This document shows positions 35,133 through 44,166 of a stretch of DNA of 64,000 nt, piece after piece. The DNA lies in the NCBI GenBank assembly GCA_030442055.1, contig JAUJEB010000001.1, positions 1,674,001 through 1,738,000 on the forward strand, in the 5' to 3' direction. Below the pieces are notes generated by a model that saw only the letters and a list, made by a program, of their open reading frames with translations, had not been told where the DNA came from and ran no database searches. How positions within the stretch are numbered: position 1 is the first letter of the stretch; the number at the start of each line of letters is the position of its first letter. The DNA is from Agaribacillus aureus (GTDB taxonomy: Bacteria > Bacteroidota > Bacteroidia > Cytophagales > Cyclobacteriaceae). Made by a program: the position numbers and the translations under genes.

Positions 35133-35914
35133 TAATTTACATTGATGATTAGATCTTCCAGACCGATGCCCGCCAATTCACTTAATTTGAAAAGGCTTAT
35201 TTGCAGATCTGCCTTAGCGGACTCAAAATTGACGATAGATTTAGAATGTGTATCAACCACATCCGTCACCTGGGCGATCGTAATTTCCCCGGTCTGAAAT
35301 TGTTTTCTGGCCATTTGCAGATTCAAGCTGGCCGATACATAATCGGATGCATACAAATCGAGCAATTTCTTTTTTAAAAGGCAGTCATGATAATAAGTAA
35401 CTACCAATTCGCGCAGCGCTGACAGCAGAATTTCACGATTGTTCTGATGCTTGGTGATTTCCAGCCTGGAGCGTTTAATCACATTTTTTCGGTTGATGAT
35501 ATCGTATAAGCTGAGCTTGATGCCTATTCCTACAGAATAGTTGGCGCTTTCCGTAATACTCAGAGAATTGCTCACGTTGTCGGCGCCGCTGTCATTGGAG
35601 TTAAACCTGGCATTGGTACCATAGGCATAATTCCCGTTAAAGCTCAAGGCCTTTAAAATAGCTAATTTCCCATCCTGCAAGGCTAATTGCTGGGAGCGCA
35701 GATCCAACGCCACATTTTTTAAAGCCGGCGAACGCAGCTGTGCAGAGTCGATAACACCGGCTAACGGCAATAACTGAAAATCATTCAATAACAGCTGATC
35801 AAATTGGCCCGGATCACGCGACCGGAAAGACGGTGCCTGCGCCAAGGCGGCCCAATGACAGAAAAAGCCCAGGACTACCAGGCCATAAAAAACAATCCCT
35901 TTTCTTTCCCCCAT
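35132..35914 (-). CDS. Half-size TolC-like outer-membrane protein
   Basis: 260 residues: signal peptide (1-26, ALAQA), then long amphipathic helices and a beta-hairpin pair (SFNGNYAYGTN; YSVGIGIKLSLYDIINR) and a final helix region, as in one OEP repeat of TolC. Full TolC proteins have two repeats and about 430-480 residues, so this is half-length, yet start and stop are clean and both neighbours are intact. No Wza-type export channel is encoded in the window. It may form a hexamer-like pore with half units or assist another channel; inference. Confidence 0.78.
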   Translation of the reverse strand: MGERKGIVFYGLVVLGFFCHWAALAQAPSFRSRDPGQFDQLLLNDFQLLPLAGVIDSAQLRSPALKNVALDLRSQQLALQDGKLAILKALSFNGNYAYGTNARFNSNDSGADNVSNSLSITESANYSVGIGIKLSLYDIINRKNVIKRSRLEITKHQNNREILLSALRELVVTYYHDCLLKKKLLDLYASDYVSASLNLQMARKQFQTGEITIAQVTDVVDTHSKSIVNFESAKADLQISLFKLSELAGIGLEDLIINVN

Positions 35915-35915
35915 C

Positions 35916-37091
35916 TCAAACGTTTTCTTTTTGGAATAGCGCGGGTACAGTTTTAAGAATTAAGGTCAGGTCTTTGATAAATGAGTTGTCGCTTGCATAT
36001 TGATTATCAAGCCCCTTTCTTTCCTCATCGGACATATCCGCTTTCCCTCTTTTGGAAATTTGCCACAAACCGGTAATACCGGCCGGGGCATTAAACCTGC
36101 CGGTCCAGGCATCGGAGGTAAGCTGTTCCGCCTCGTAAAGCGGCAGTGGGCGATTGCCGACAATTGACATATCGCCTTTGATTACGTTGATCAACTGCGG
36201 TAATTCATCAACGCTTGTTTTGCGAATAAACCGGCCCACCTTTGTAATCCGGGGGTCATCTTTAATTTTTAAGAACGCACTGGCATTTGCGGTTTTCTTC
36301 CTGGCAAAGTATAAGTTTTCACAAATTCCCTTGCCATCAATATACAGCAATGGCGAGCATGGTTCGCCTAATTCCTCGCACTTTTCACAATGATTCGTGG
36401 GTGTTTCTTCCTCCGGTACATGCTGTGTATATTGATTGAGATGAGCCAGATCCTTCAGACGTGAGTCGGCATCCATATACATAGACCGTAGCTTATAGAA
36501 ATCGAAAATATGATAGCCGGTACCAACTCTTTTTGAAACGTAATAAATCGGCCCCTTAGACTCCAGCTTAATTAAAATAGCAATTAAAATTAAAAGTGGG
36601 GAAATCAGTAAGAGGGCCGTGGAGGCGATGGCAATATCAAAAATTCGCTTGGCTAAGGGAATCTTGTATGTCGATGATTTATGATTTTCTATCAGGTCGT
36701 GAAAATCATTCCTGAAAGTCACCAGAAAATCGAGGCGCGCCCGGAAGTTATCGATGCCAACAGACTTGATAAAAACGTCATCAATACCCGCTGCCAACGC
36801 TTTCACATTAACGTTTTCATTATTATTCCTTGTCAATAAGATGAATGAAATATTTTCAAATTGAACTTCATTTCTTATGGCCTCGTGGAACTGAAATGCC
36901 GAGACACCGGGAATATTTAGTTCCGACAAGATTACCTGCGGCTTTTCTTCTTCATTGTCCAAATATTCTGTGGCTAAAAACCCATTTTCTTCACGATGTA
37001 TTTCTAAATGATGGGGCATATTTGACTTTAAATAATCTATAAACCCGTTGTCATTGCCTACATAAAGAATTTTTTTTACTTCCATAATCAC
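35916..37091 (-). CDS. Pseudo-receiver fused to initiating sugar transferase (WcaJ/PssY-type)
   Basis: 391 residues. The N-terminal 1-125 has a receiver fold, but the phospho-acceptor is Glu57 (ILSELNIPG) and the acidic pocket is GNDN; Lys109 is kept. A membrane-associated helix (about 152-176) introduces the bacterial sugar-transferase domain: KRIFDIAIAST, YKLRSMYMDAD, ITKVGRFIRKTSVDELPQL, MSIVGNRPLP, GITGLWQISKRG. This enzyme class transfers a sugar phosphate to undecaprenyl phosphate and starts repeat-unit synthesis. An insert carries C235-x2-C238-x6-C245-x11-C257, a possible metal site. A further ATG (residue 3, 37085) is possible. It lies 20 nt after a receiver gene. Confidence 0.92.
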   Translation of the reverse strand: MIMEVKKILYVGNDNGFIDYLKSNMPHHLEIHREENGFLATEYLDNEEEKPQVILSELNIPGVSAFQFHEAIRNEVQFENISFILLTRNNNENVNVKALAAGIDDVFIKSVGIDNFRARLDFLVTFRNDFHDLIENHKSSTYKIPLAKRIFDIAIASTALLLISPLLILIAILIKLESKGPIYYVSKRVGTGYHIFDFYKLRSMYMDADSRLKDLAHLNQYTQHVPEEETPTNHCEKCEELGEPCSPLLYIDGKGICENLYFARKKTANASAFLKIKDDPRITKVGRFIRKTSVDELPQLINVIKGDMSIVGNRPLPLYEAEQLTSDAWTGRFNAPAGITGLWQISKRGKADMSDEERKGLDNQYASDNSFIKDLTLILKTVPALFQKENV

Positions 37092-37111
37092 TTAATTTTT
37101 CCGAGATGCTA

Positions 37112-37519
37112 CTAATTGTTTCCTGAATAAAAATCTGAGACTCTTTTAAATATATTTTCGATTCTTACCGACAGCTCTTCAGGGTTAAATGGCTTGACCA
37201 TATAATCGTCGGCTCCCAGTTTTAAACATTTGATTTTTTCTTCGCTGTTTTCGAGACCGGACAGCATAATGATGGGTATTCTTTTAAAGTAACCGCTGGT
37301 TCTTACGTTTCGGATAAAATCATAGCCATCCAGTTCCGGCATCACAACATCCACGATTATAAAATCCGGAATATTACCTTTTTGCATCCACTTCAACGCC
37401 TCCATACCATTTTCTTTCACAGTCACATCATATTGTGTATTAAAAAAGTGCTCCAAAAGCATTCTTATTCCCTGATCATCATCCGCTATCAGAATTTTTC
37501 TCCTGTTCATATCCTTCAT
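37112..37519 (-). CDS. Single-domain response regulator, first gene of exopolysaccharide locus
   Basis: 135 residues: D13/D14/D15 acidic cluster (LIADDDQG), phospho-acceptor Asp57 (IIVDVVMPELDG), switch Ser (IMLSGLEN), Lys (YMVKPFNPEE). All receiver residues are present, unlike the degenerate receiver in the next gene. No output domain; 20 nt spacing suggests it works with the sugar transferase or another Eps protein. Start at 37519 or at the ATG 9 nt later (37510). It is downstream of a 750 bp region that must hold the locus promoter. Confidence 0.93.
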   Translation of the reverse strand: MKDMNRRKILIADDDQGIRMLLEHFFNTQYDVTVKENGMEALKWMQKGNIPDFIIVDVVMPELDGYDFIRNVRTSGYFKRIPIIMLSGLENSEEKIKCLKLGADDYMVKPFNPEELSVRIENIFKRVSDFYSGNN

Positions 37520-38268
37520 TACTAAGAATTAATTACATGTTTTGCATTGATTTTTATCGGGAAAGAATTTTGCAGTATATCCAGTTATCAAAATTATAAG
37601 ACTGACTGCCGGTATTCAATAGAGGATATTCGTAAATCAATAATTAGGTATTTGCTGTTTTTACTGATAAAACCTAAAATATGACCCTCACCAACGGCAT
37701 AATGTTCTGGTTATAATGAATTATGCCGGATCGGTTCGAACATCAATTGCGCTTTTGACTACTAAATAGCCTTTTTGAAAGGATAAAGGAATTACGTAAA
37801 AATCCTTTTAGGTTTTTACTCTATTGAATTACTACCCTTACTATGAATAGATTTGTATGTTGTCATTTTAAAAATCAACATGTGATAACAACCTGGTTAT
37901 TGATAACAGCAAACACGGTAGAAGACAAAACCCAATAATTAATTTAAGTAATTAAAATAAACATTTAATTCAAATACTCTTAGGGTTAAACCTGTTTAAG
38001 GGATCGGAAAACCAGTTAATTTTCCGGGAGCAAACTATGGTAGGTGGCCAGTAAGCTGAATGGAAAGAAAACGTAAAAACAGCTAAAGCTTATTGTCCGA
38101 AGTTGTAAGGTAGAATGTTTGCTTGCGGCCGGAGGGTTGATAGTGTTAAGGACGGATTCGTGAGAAGGCATAAACAGGTTTGCCCTTTATTAATTTATAG
38201 CACGCGGTACATCTTTAAAGGGTGAATAATTTTTGCCAGAGGGTAAACTTCCGCAAATCAAGATAACT
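37520..38268. other. Divergent promoter region of exopolysaccharide and nucleotide-sugar units
   Basis: This 749 bp A+T-rich stretch separates the minus-strand locus from the plus-strand sugar genes. I see no coding frame of interest. A small inverted repeat GGAAAA-N8-TTTTCC lies at 38006-38025. A tRNA T-loop-like sequence (37732-37743) has no surrounding cloverleaf. No confident promoter motif can be named. Confidence 0.55.
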
Positions 38269-39240
38269 ATGAAAAAAAAGATACTCGTAACCGGCGGAGC
38301 CGGATTTTTGGGATCACATCTTTGTGAAAGGTTGATAGATGAGGGGCATGAAGTTATTTGTCTTGATAACTATTTTACTGGCAACAAAAACAATATTGTC
38401 CATTTAATAGATAACACTTATTTTGAGTTGGTAAGGCATGATGTAACCTTACCGTACTTTGCCGAGGTTGATGAAATCTATAACCTTGCCTGCCCGGCTT
38501 CACCCATCCATTACCAGCATGACCCTATAAAAACCGTGAAAACATCTGTTCTGGGGGCTATTAATATGCTGGGATTAGCAAAGAGAGTAGGCGCTAAAAT
38601 ATTACAGGCCTCTACCAGCGAAGTGTATGGTGATCCTAAGGTGCATCCGCAGTCGGAAACATATTGGGGAAATGTCAACCCGATTGGACCAAGAGCCTGT
38701 TACGATGAGGGCAAGCGATGTGCCGAGACACTGTTTATGAATTATCGTGAACAGCATGCGATAAATGTCAAAATCATGCGGATATTTAATACCTACGGCC
38801 CCAGAATGGATATGAATGACGGTAGGGTCGTTTCAAATTTTATTATTCAGGCGTTGAGAGGAGACGACATTACCGTCTATGGTGATGGTAATCAAACCAG
38901 AAGCTTCTGTTACGTAGATGACAACATTGAAGGCATGGTTAGATTAATGGAATCTGAAAATCATATTACCGGCCCTGTTAATATTGGCAATCCCGTTGAA
39001 TTTACAATCGGAGAGCTGGCCAGGCTGGTGATTTCCCTGACAAACTCAAAATCTCAGATTATCCATATGCCCCAGCCTACAGACGATCCAATGCAGCGGC
39101 AGCCGGTGATTTCGGAGGCCAAATTACAATTGGACTGGGAGCCAACAGTGGTCCTGGAGGAAGGGTTAAAAAAGACGATTGCCTATTTCGATAGCCTGCT
39201 TTCTGACCGGGTAAGTACCGGACTTTACCAGGCTTCCTAA
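38269..39240 (+). CDS. NAD-dependent UDP-glucuronate decarboxylase family epimerase/dehydratase
   Basis: 323 residues from ATG 38269 ([17 protein letters not shown]); an upstream in-frame TTG at 38233 would add 12 unlikely residues. Short-chain dehydrogenase fold with the NAD motif [18 protein letters not shown], the catalytic YDEGKR (Y-x3-K) and [21 protein letters not shown], a signature of UDP-xylose synthase (UXS). It likely converts UDP-glucuronate to UDP-xylose for the polymer. Other dehydratases of this group (dTDP-glucose 4,6-dehydratase) are less similar in these motifs. Confidence 0.9.
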   Translation: MKKKILVTGGAGFLGSHLCERLIDEGHEVICLDNYFTGNKNNIVHLIDNTYFELVRHDVTLPYFAEVDEIYNLACPASPIHYQHDPIKTVKTSVLGAINMLGLAKRVGAKILQASTSEVYGDPKVHPQSETYWGNVNPIGPRACYDEGKRCAETLFMNYREQHAINVKIMRIFNTYGPRMDMNDGRVVSNFIIQALRGDDITVYGDGNQTRSFCYVDDNIEGMVRLMESENHITGPVNIGNPVEFTIGELARLVISLTNSKSQIIHMPQPTDDPMQRQPVISEAKLQLDWEPTVVLEEGLKKTIAYFDSLLSDRVSTGLYQAS

Positions 39241-39339
39241 TGGCGCTTAACCTGTCAACAAGGCAGATGATAATTTTATCAGCTATCATCATTATTCAAA
39301 CACATAGATCTTTAACAAAGCACTAATAAATAAAAGACA

Positions 39340-39432
39340 TGAAACCGAGCATGGCGTAATCGACACACGGAGCAATGATTATAATATGCGAGGTTCCATC
39401 TGACCGTAAAAATAAATTATAAACAGATGAAA
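39340..39432 (+). repeat. Dispersed copy of the 88-89 bp leader repeat ending on the rfbA start codon
   Basis: Begins TGAAACCGAGCATGGCG, contains TAATCGACACA, GATTATAATATGCGAGG and GGTTCCATCTGACCG, and ends AAATTATAAACAGATGAAA. Compared with the copies at 23283-23460 it is inverted, has one deleted base (which removes the alternative ATG) and several substitutions, including the paired G-to-C and C-to-G change in the terminal stem. The last ATG is the rfbA start. Confidence 0.9.
39394..39432 (+). promoter_or_regulatory. Predicted start-codon-enclosing RNA hairpin before rfbA
   Basis: TTCCATCTG (39394-39402) pairs with CAGATGAAA (39424-39432), 8 of 9 positions, loop of 21 nt; the start codon 39427-39429 is in the 3' arm. 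Relative to the other copies the stem changes CATGTG/CACATG to CATCTG/CAGATG while staying complementary. Confidence 0.55.
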
Positions 39433-40323
39433 GGAATTATACTTGCCGGTGGATCGGGAACAAGGTTATATCCGCTAACCACCTCCATATCAAAACAAAT
39501 ACTGCCCGTTTACGACAAACCCATGATATATTATCCTCTATCCGTATTAATGGCGGCAGGTATTACCAAAATATTAATCATATCCACACCAAGGGATCTG
39601 CCATCATTTAAAGGTCTTTTAGGCGATGGCTGTCATTTGGGAATATCTATTACGTATGCCGAGCAACCAAAACCTGAAGGCCTGGCACAAGCATTTATTA
39701 TTGGTGAAGAATTTATCGGTGAAGATAACGTGAGTCTGATCCTGGGCGATAATATATTTTATGGTTACCGATTGCCTTATCTGGTAAAACAGGCTTCCGT
39801 ACTAAAAGAAGGTGGCATTGTTTTTGGCTATAGCGTTAAGGATCCTGAAAGATACGGTGTCATAGATTTTGACACTGCCGGCCGGGTGACCGGTATTGAA
39901 GAAAAGCCGCAAAAACCCAAATCCAGCTACGCGGTGACAGGCCTGTACTTTTATGACAATACAGTAATAGAAAAGGCAAAATCGTTAACACCCTCTAAGC
40001 GCCAGGAATTGGAGATTACAGACATTAACAAGCTGTATCTGTCAGAGGGAAAGCTTAAGGTAGAGCTCTTAGGGAAGGGAATGGCCTGGTTAGATACGGG
40101 CCAACACGATGCACTTTTGCAAGCTTCCAATTTTATCGCCTCTATTGAAAAAAGACAGGGCATAAAAGTAGCCTGCCTGGAAGAAATCGCCTATCGTGAG
40201 GGACTGATCGACGAACGGCAATTGGCGGACCTTGCCGCCCCTTTATTGAAAACCCAGTACGGTAAGTATTTGATGCATTTGTTGGATAAAAAAGCAAGTT
40301 TCGTAAATCATGAATGTTATTAA
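39427..40323 (+). CDS. rfbA: Glucose-1-phosphate thymidylyltransferase
   Basis: 298 residues, usual length. [20 protein letters not shown] (8-27) binds the nucleotide; [26 protein letters not shown] and [20 protein letters not shown] are standard RmlA features. It makes dTDP-glucose from glucose-1-phosphate and dTTP. The start codon is inside the repeat-derived hairpin described above. It overlaps rfbC by 14 nt. rfbB and rfbD are not in this window, so the final dTDP-sugar may be rhamnose or another deoxysugar. Confidence 0.97.
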   Translation: MKGIILAGGSGTRLYPLTTSISKQILPVYDKPMIYYPLSVLMAAGITKILIISTPRDLPSFKGLLGDGCHLGISITYAEQPKPEGLAQAFIIGEEFIGEDNVSLILGDNIFYGYRLPYLVKQASVLKEGGIVFGYSVKDPERYGVIDFDTAGRVTGIEEKPQKPKSSYAVTGLYFYDNTVIEKAKSLTPSKRQELEITDINKLYLSEGKLKVELLGKGMAWLDTGQHDALLQASNFIASIEKRQGIKVACLEEIAYREGLIDERQLADLAAPLLKTQYGKYLMHLLDKKASFVNHECY

Positions 40324-40867
40324 AACCACCATAGATGATCTGGTAATCGTTGAACCTACGTTGTTTAACGACTCCAGGGGATATTTTTTTGAAAGCTATA
40401 ATGAAAAAAAACTATACGCGCTGGGGATCCAAACGAAATTCGTACAGGATAATCAGTCCAAGAGTTGCTACGGCGTAATACGTGGTCTGCATTATCAGAT
40501 CTATCCTCATGCTCAATCCAAGTTGGTGCGGGTGTTGTCGGGAAAGATACTTGATGTTTGTGTCGATCTGAGAGAAAACTCTCCCAGTTACGGGCAACAC
40601 GAAGCCATCATACTTTCCAGTGAGAATCAAAGACAACTTTTTATTCCCAAGGGGTTTGCCCATGGGTTTTCTGTATTAAGCGATGAAGCAGTTGTTTTAT
40701 ACAAAGCAGATGAATGGTATCACCCGGAATCCGAACGCGGAATAGCCTTTGATGATCCTTCATTGAAAATTGCATGGCAGGTTGATCCCGATAAAAGATT
40801 AGTATCTGACAAAGATAAAATTCTTCCAACACTGGAAGAAGCGGAGCTTAATTTTCAGAACCATTAA
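40310..40867 (+). CDS. rfbC: dTDP-4-dehydrorhamnose 3,5-epimerase
   Basis: 185 residues. The cupin core shows [30 protein letters not shown] (catalytic His61), [35 protein letters not shown] and [13 protein letters not shown], all RmlC motifs. It epimerises dTDP-4-keto-6-deoxyglucose at C3 and C5. It starts inside the end of rfbA, so it is co-translated. It ends 11 nt before the LamG gene. Confidence 0.97.
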   Translation: MNVIKTTIDDLVIVEPTLFNDSRGYFFESYNEKKLYALGIQTKFVQDNQSKSCYGVIRGLHYQIYPHAQSKLVRVLSGKILDVCVDLRENSPSYGQHEAIILSSENQRQLFIPKGFAHGFSVLSDEAVVLYKADEWYHPESERGIAFDDPSLKIAWQVDPDKRLVSDKDKILPTLEEAELNFQNH

Positions 40868-40878
40868 AATAAATAGCT

Positions 40879-42162
40879 ATGAGCCCGAGACCTGGATTAA
40901 ACCCGAGACCATCTACTAATACCAAGCTAAAAACCACGTTAAAGTATGTGGTTGCCGGTGGTTTACTGGCGACGGCCATATTCCTGACCATCTATTACCA
41001 GCAAAAGCAAAAAGATGGGCGGGAAAGAGAAAGGCCAATGGTAGACCTTTCCGGTTTTAAATGGGAAAAAGTAGTAGTGTTAAATCATGAAAAAATCAGC
41101 GGCAGCGAGGTTTTATTTAATTTTCCGGTATTACTGCACATACAGGAAACCATGCTGAAATCCAAGACATTAGGTGGCTTGATTGAGGATATTCACGGTT
41201 ATGACATTGCTTTTGTCGATGAGCTGGGTGAGATAATGGATCATCAAGTTGAGAACTACGATCCCGGAAGTGGCGAATTGCTGGTATGGGTAAGAATACA
41301 GGAGTTGTCTCCATTTGTAGATACCAGATTCAGCCTGTACTTCGGCAATGAAAACATCAAAGAAGACCTATCCACCAATTTCACCTGGGAGGAAAATTAC
41401 ACCGGGGTCTGGCATTTGAACAATGACACACAAGACGCTACTGTCAACAACAATACAGGAAGTAGCTTCGGTACCAACAGGGTGCTGGGCAAAATGGCTT
41501 ACGGCATGCAATTTCGTGGCGACAAAGATGTAAATGGTTCCATCGTCCATATCCCGGATCACAACTCATTGGACCTGCATAAAGAGGGAACCATAGAAGC
41601 CTGGGTTTATGTCAATTCTTTTCAAAACTGGGCAGGTGTTGTCTACAAAGGCGATAAGCCCGACTTCAGCGATGATGCTTATTTTATCCAGTTTTTAGGT
41701 GATAGTGAGCGCCAGCGCCTGACATTCGGAATTACCGGTGAAAACGGTATATACAGTTATGAGAGGTCAGCCATTGATCTGAAAAGCCACACCTGGTACT
41801 ACATTGCCTTTACCTGGAATCCTGAGAAAATACAACTTTACGTAAATGGATACGATTATGGCAGCAAAGTAAACAACACGGCCGCTCGCAACACGGACGG
41901 CGGCTTAAATATCGGATCTCAATTAAATGAAGCGGTGAAAAACAATCCTTTCGACGGCGTTATCGACGAAGTAAGAATTTCCAAAGTGGCTCGTTCCCAG
42001 CAGTGGATCGCCACCACCTATAAAAATCAATCCGCTCCGGCAAGTTTTTTCTCTATCGATGACCCACAACCAAGATTAGGAGCCATTTCCAAAGACAGGT
42101 TTATTAAATATACCTTCTCAAGCAATGTCTCCGAATTAAAAGAAATCGTCAACGAAAACTAG
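40879..42162 (+). CDS. Membrane-anchored DUF2341 / LamG-domain protein
   Basis: 427 residues. Short cytosolic tail, one membrane helix (about 24-43), then an extracytoplasmic part: DUF2341-like domain (about 60-165, ending LVWVRIQELSPFVDTRFSLYFGN) and a concanavalin-type LamG domain (about 172-395; EAWVYVNSFQNWAGVVYKGD, WYYIAFTWNPEKIQLYVNG, GVIDEVRISKVARSQQWI). LamG domains often bind sugar polymers. Located 11 nt after rfbC; may bind or localise the exopolysaccharide. No catalytic motif. Confidence 0.85.
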   Translation: MSPRPGLNPRPSTNTKLKTTLKYVVAGGLLATAIFLTIYYQQKQKDGRERERPMVDLSGFKWEKVVVLNHEKISGSEVLFNFPVLLHIQETMLKSKTLGGLIEDIHGYDIAFVDELGEIMDHQVENYDPGSGELLVWVRIQELSPFVDTRFSLYFGNENIKEDLSTNFTWEENYTGVWHLNNDTQDATVNNNTGSSFGTNRVLGKMAYGMQFRGDKDVNGSIVHIPDHNSLDLHKEGTIEAWVYVNSFQNWAGVVYKGDKPDFSDDAYFIQFLGDSERQRLTFGITGENGIYSYERSAIDLKSHTWYYIAFTWNPEKIQLYVNGYDYGSKVNNTAARNTDGGLNIGSQLNEAVKNNPFDGVIDEVRISKVARSQQWIATTYKNQSAPASFFSIDDPQPRLGAISKDRFIKYTFSSNVSELKEIVNEN

Positions 42163-42940
42163 AAATATAAAAGGTTAAAATAAACCATTGGGTACTCCAA
42201 AAAAATAAATAGATCGGCGATCTGGATATAAGGCCATCAACTTTTGTCACGGCCAGGTTTAACATGTCCAGCCTGATCATGTTGAATAACTTTTCAAAAA
42301 CCTGATCTGACGTTCTTTTAAGATACGGTTATTAAAAACATTGGCCCACGAACTCCAGGGAGAAGTTGGGGCCAATGAAAAGGGGCTCTCTGTATAAAAT
42401 CAGGATGATTATCTTGAAAAAACGAACAACATAACTATGGTATTCATTAGGTTTAAGCAGCAGTGCTGTTCTTATTTGGGAATTTTCTCGAATTTGTGAT
42501 TCTTCAATTTTTCAATCCTGTTATGCAGAAAAGAGAATAAGCATTGTCTGATTCTACTGGTTTTAATTTTACTTCGGAAGTATCGGAATAAGTTGCCATT
42601 AACTCCCTGAACTTCCTTTTATTGTTGATGACCAAAAGTAATTGTATTCCTTGGTTAATAAAATAGGGGAATTTCTTAATTTTTTATTAGGAGATTTTCC
42701 TAATTTGCGCTTTATGATCTGGTAATATGCTAAAATTAACTATATGCTTATGTATACCAGCATGAAATCACGCCAACACCTGAGCGTAATTTATACCCGA
42801 GAATTGTCGAAGGCTAATCATTTATAAGATCCGGACGGAAAATAACAAGCAGGTTTAAATATTAACGGTAAGTATATATATTAAAAACGATGTTATTCCC
42901 GGTGCAAGCAGCTGTCGGGAGTTATAGAATGGACGTTTTA
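42163..42940. other. Long convergent intergenic region with repeated short motifs and inverted repeats
   Basis: 778 bp between two convergent genes, no frame worth calling. It holds a 13 bp palindrome AGATCGGCGATCT (42211-42223), a 9 bp-arm inverted repeat (42339-42377), three related GGGAATTT-CT / AATTTG motifs (42478-42496, 42667-42682, 42689-42707), and a weak TCCCG/CGGGA hairpin (42897-42920). It may contain an unrecognised RNA. Confidence 0.5.
42339..42377 (-). terminator. Hairpin with T-run on the minus strand
   Basis: CATTGGCCC (42339-42347) and GGGCCAATG (42369-42377) are perfect 9 bp arms; the loop can add an AACT/AGTT pairing. On the minus strand the stem is followed by TTTTTAAT. 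It lies about 560 bp beyond the sigma-54 activator stop and may end that transcript, or that of an unseen RNA. Confidence 0.45.
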
Positions 42941-44149
42941 TCAATTGATCGCCTCAGAATAGATCAAATCATCTAGCGTGATTTTTTCTCCTTCACTTAT
43001 AAGGCAGGCGCGTTCAATGACCGATTTCAGTTCCCTGATATTTCCTGGCCAGCGGTATTTCATTAAATCCATCAGTGTATTGCTGCTAAAGGATTTCTTT
43101 TCCATTTTGTTTAATGCACAAAACTCACTTAAAAAGTATTTTGCCAGGATGATGACGTCGTTGCCCCGTTCACGCAGTGGTGGTAAATGGATCAAAAATC
43201 CCTGAAGTCTGTAATACAGATCCTCTCTAAACTTATTTTCTTTCACCAATTGTCCCAGGCTTTTGTTGGTAGCTGCGATGACCCTGACATTTAGATCAAT
43301 CTCCTTATTGCTACCGAGCCGGCTTATCTTTTTTTCCTGCAGCACTCTTAACAATTTCTTTTGAACGTTAAGATCTATCTCTCCTATCTCATCCAAGAAA
43401 ATGGTACCGCCGTTTGCCTGCTCAAATTTCCCTAACCTGCGGCCGCTGGCGCCGGTAAAGGCTCCTTTTTCATAACCAAAGAGCTCGCTTTCAATTAAAT
43501 CATCTGGAATGGCCGCTACATTGATAGCTACAAAAGACTTTCGACGGCGTGGTGAATTGTAGTGCAAGGTCTTGGCCACCACTTCTTTACCGGTGCCGCT
43601 CTCGCCTGTAATAAGGGCAAGCACATCGGAATTTTTAATTTTTTGCATCAAAGCAAATACGCGCTGTATCGCCTGGCTTTCACCTATGATGCCACTATAG
43701 CTGTTGCGGTCAATGATCTGATCCTTCAATACATCAATTTCCTTTTTCAGGTTGATATTATCGCCAAGATTCCTGACACAGTTATCCAGCTCCACCAGGG
43801 CATTTTCATTTTTGATGATATAATTTTTGGCGCCCAGTTTATAAGCCTCTACCACTACCTCTACATTTTTTTGCCCGGAGAGCAATATAACGGCAATGTC
43901 TAAGCCAAGATTTTGCAATTCCTCAATAATCTGCACACCATTTTTATAGGGCAGAAAATAATCAAGAATAACAATGTCGGGCTGCTGGTGAATCTCGCGG
44001 AACATCTCTTCACCACTTTTGAAGAGTACGGCATCAACCTGGGGATTTTCATCTAATTTCATTTTGACTAAATCACCAAACATGACGTCATCTTCAACAA
44101 TAAATATTTTGATCAGACTACGCTGGGTGGCTGTCACAAGTTGCTCCAT
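42941..44149 (-). CDS. NtrC-family sigma-54 activator lacking a DNA-binding domain
   Basis: 402 residues. Receiver 10-125 (E19/D20/D21, Asp63 in VILDYFLPYKNG, Lys113), coiled linker, AAA+ sigma-54 domain about 150-385: Walker A GESGTGKE (182-189), GAFTGA loop (229-234), Walker B FLDEIGEID (251-259), arginine region FREDLYYRLQGF. The protein ends soon after WPGNIRELKSVIERACLISE...LDDLIYSEAIN and has no Fis-type helix-turn-helix, so it may act from solution or with a partner. An Hpt gene is 17 nt upstream. Confidence 0.95.
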   Translation of the reverse strand: MEQLVTATQRSLIKIFIVEDDVMFGDLVKMKLDENPQVDAVLFKSGEEMFREIHQQPDIVILDYFLPYKNGVQIIEELQNLGLDIAVILLSGQKNVEVVVEAYKLGAKNYIIKNENALVELDNCVRNLGDNINLKKEIDVLKDQIIDRNSYSGIIGESQAIQRVFALMQKIKNSDVLALITGESGTGKEVVAKTLHYNSPRRRKSFVAINVAAIPDDLIESELFGYEKGAFTGASGRRLGKFEQANGGTIFLDEIGEIDLNVQKKLLRVLQEKKISRLGSNKEIDLNVRVIAATNKSLGQLVKENKFREDLYYRLQGFLIHLPPLRERGNDVIILAKYFLSEFCALNKMEKKSFSSNTLMDLMKYRWPGNIRELKSVIERACLISEGEKITLDDLIYSEAIN

Positions 44150-44166
44150 AAATGCAATGATGTCGT

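Noticed and set aside
37732..37743. tRNA T-loop-like sequence GGTTCGAAC
   Set aside because: No acceptor, anticodon or D arm can be built around it.
43562..43903. 113-codon plus-strand frame
   Set aside because: Antisense to the conserved AAA+ and receiver parts of the sigma-54 activator; no independent support.
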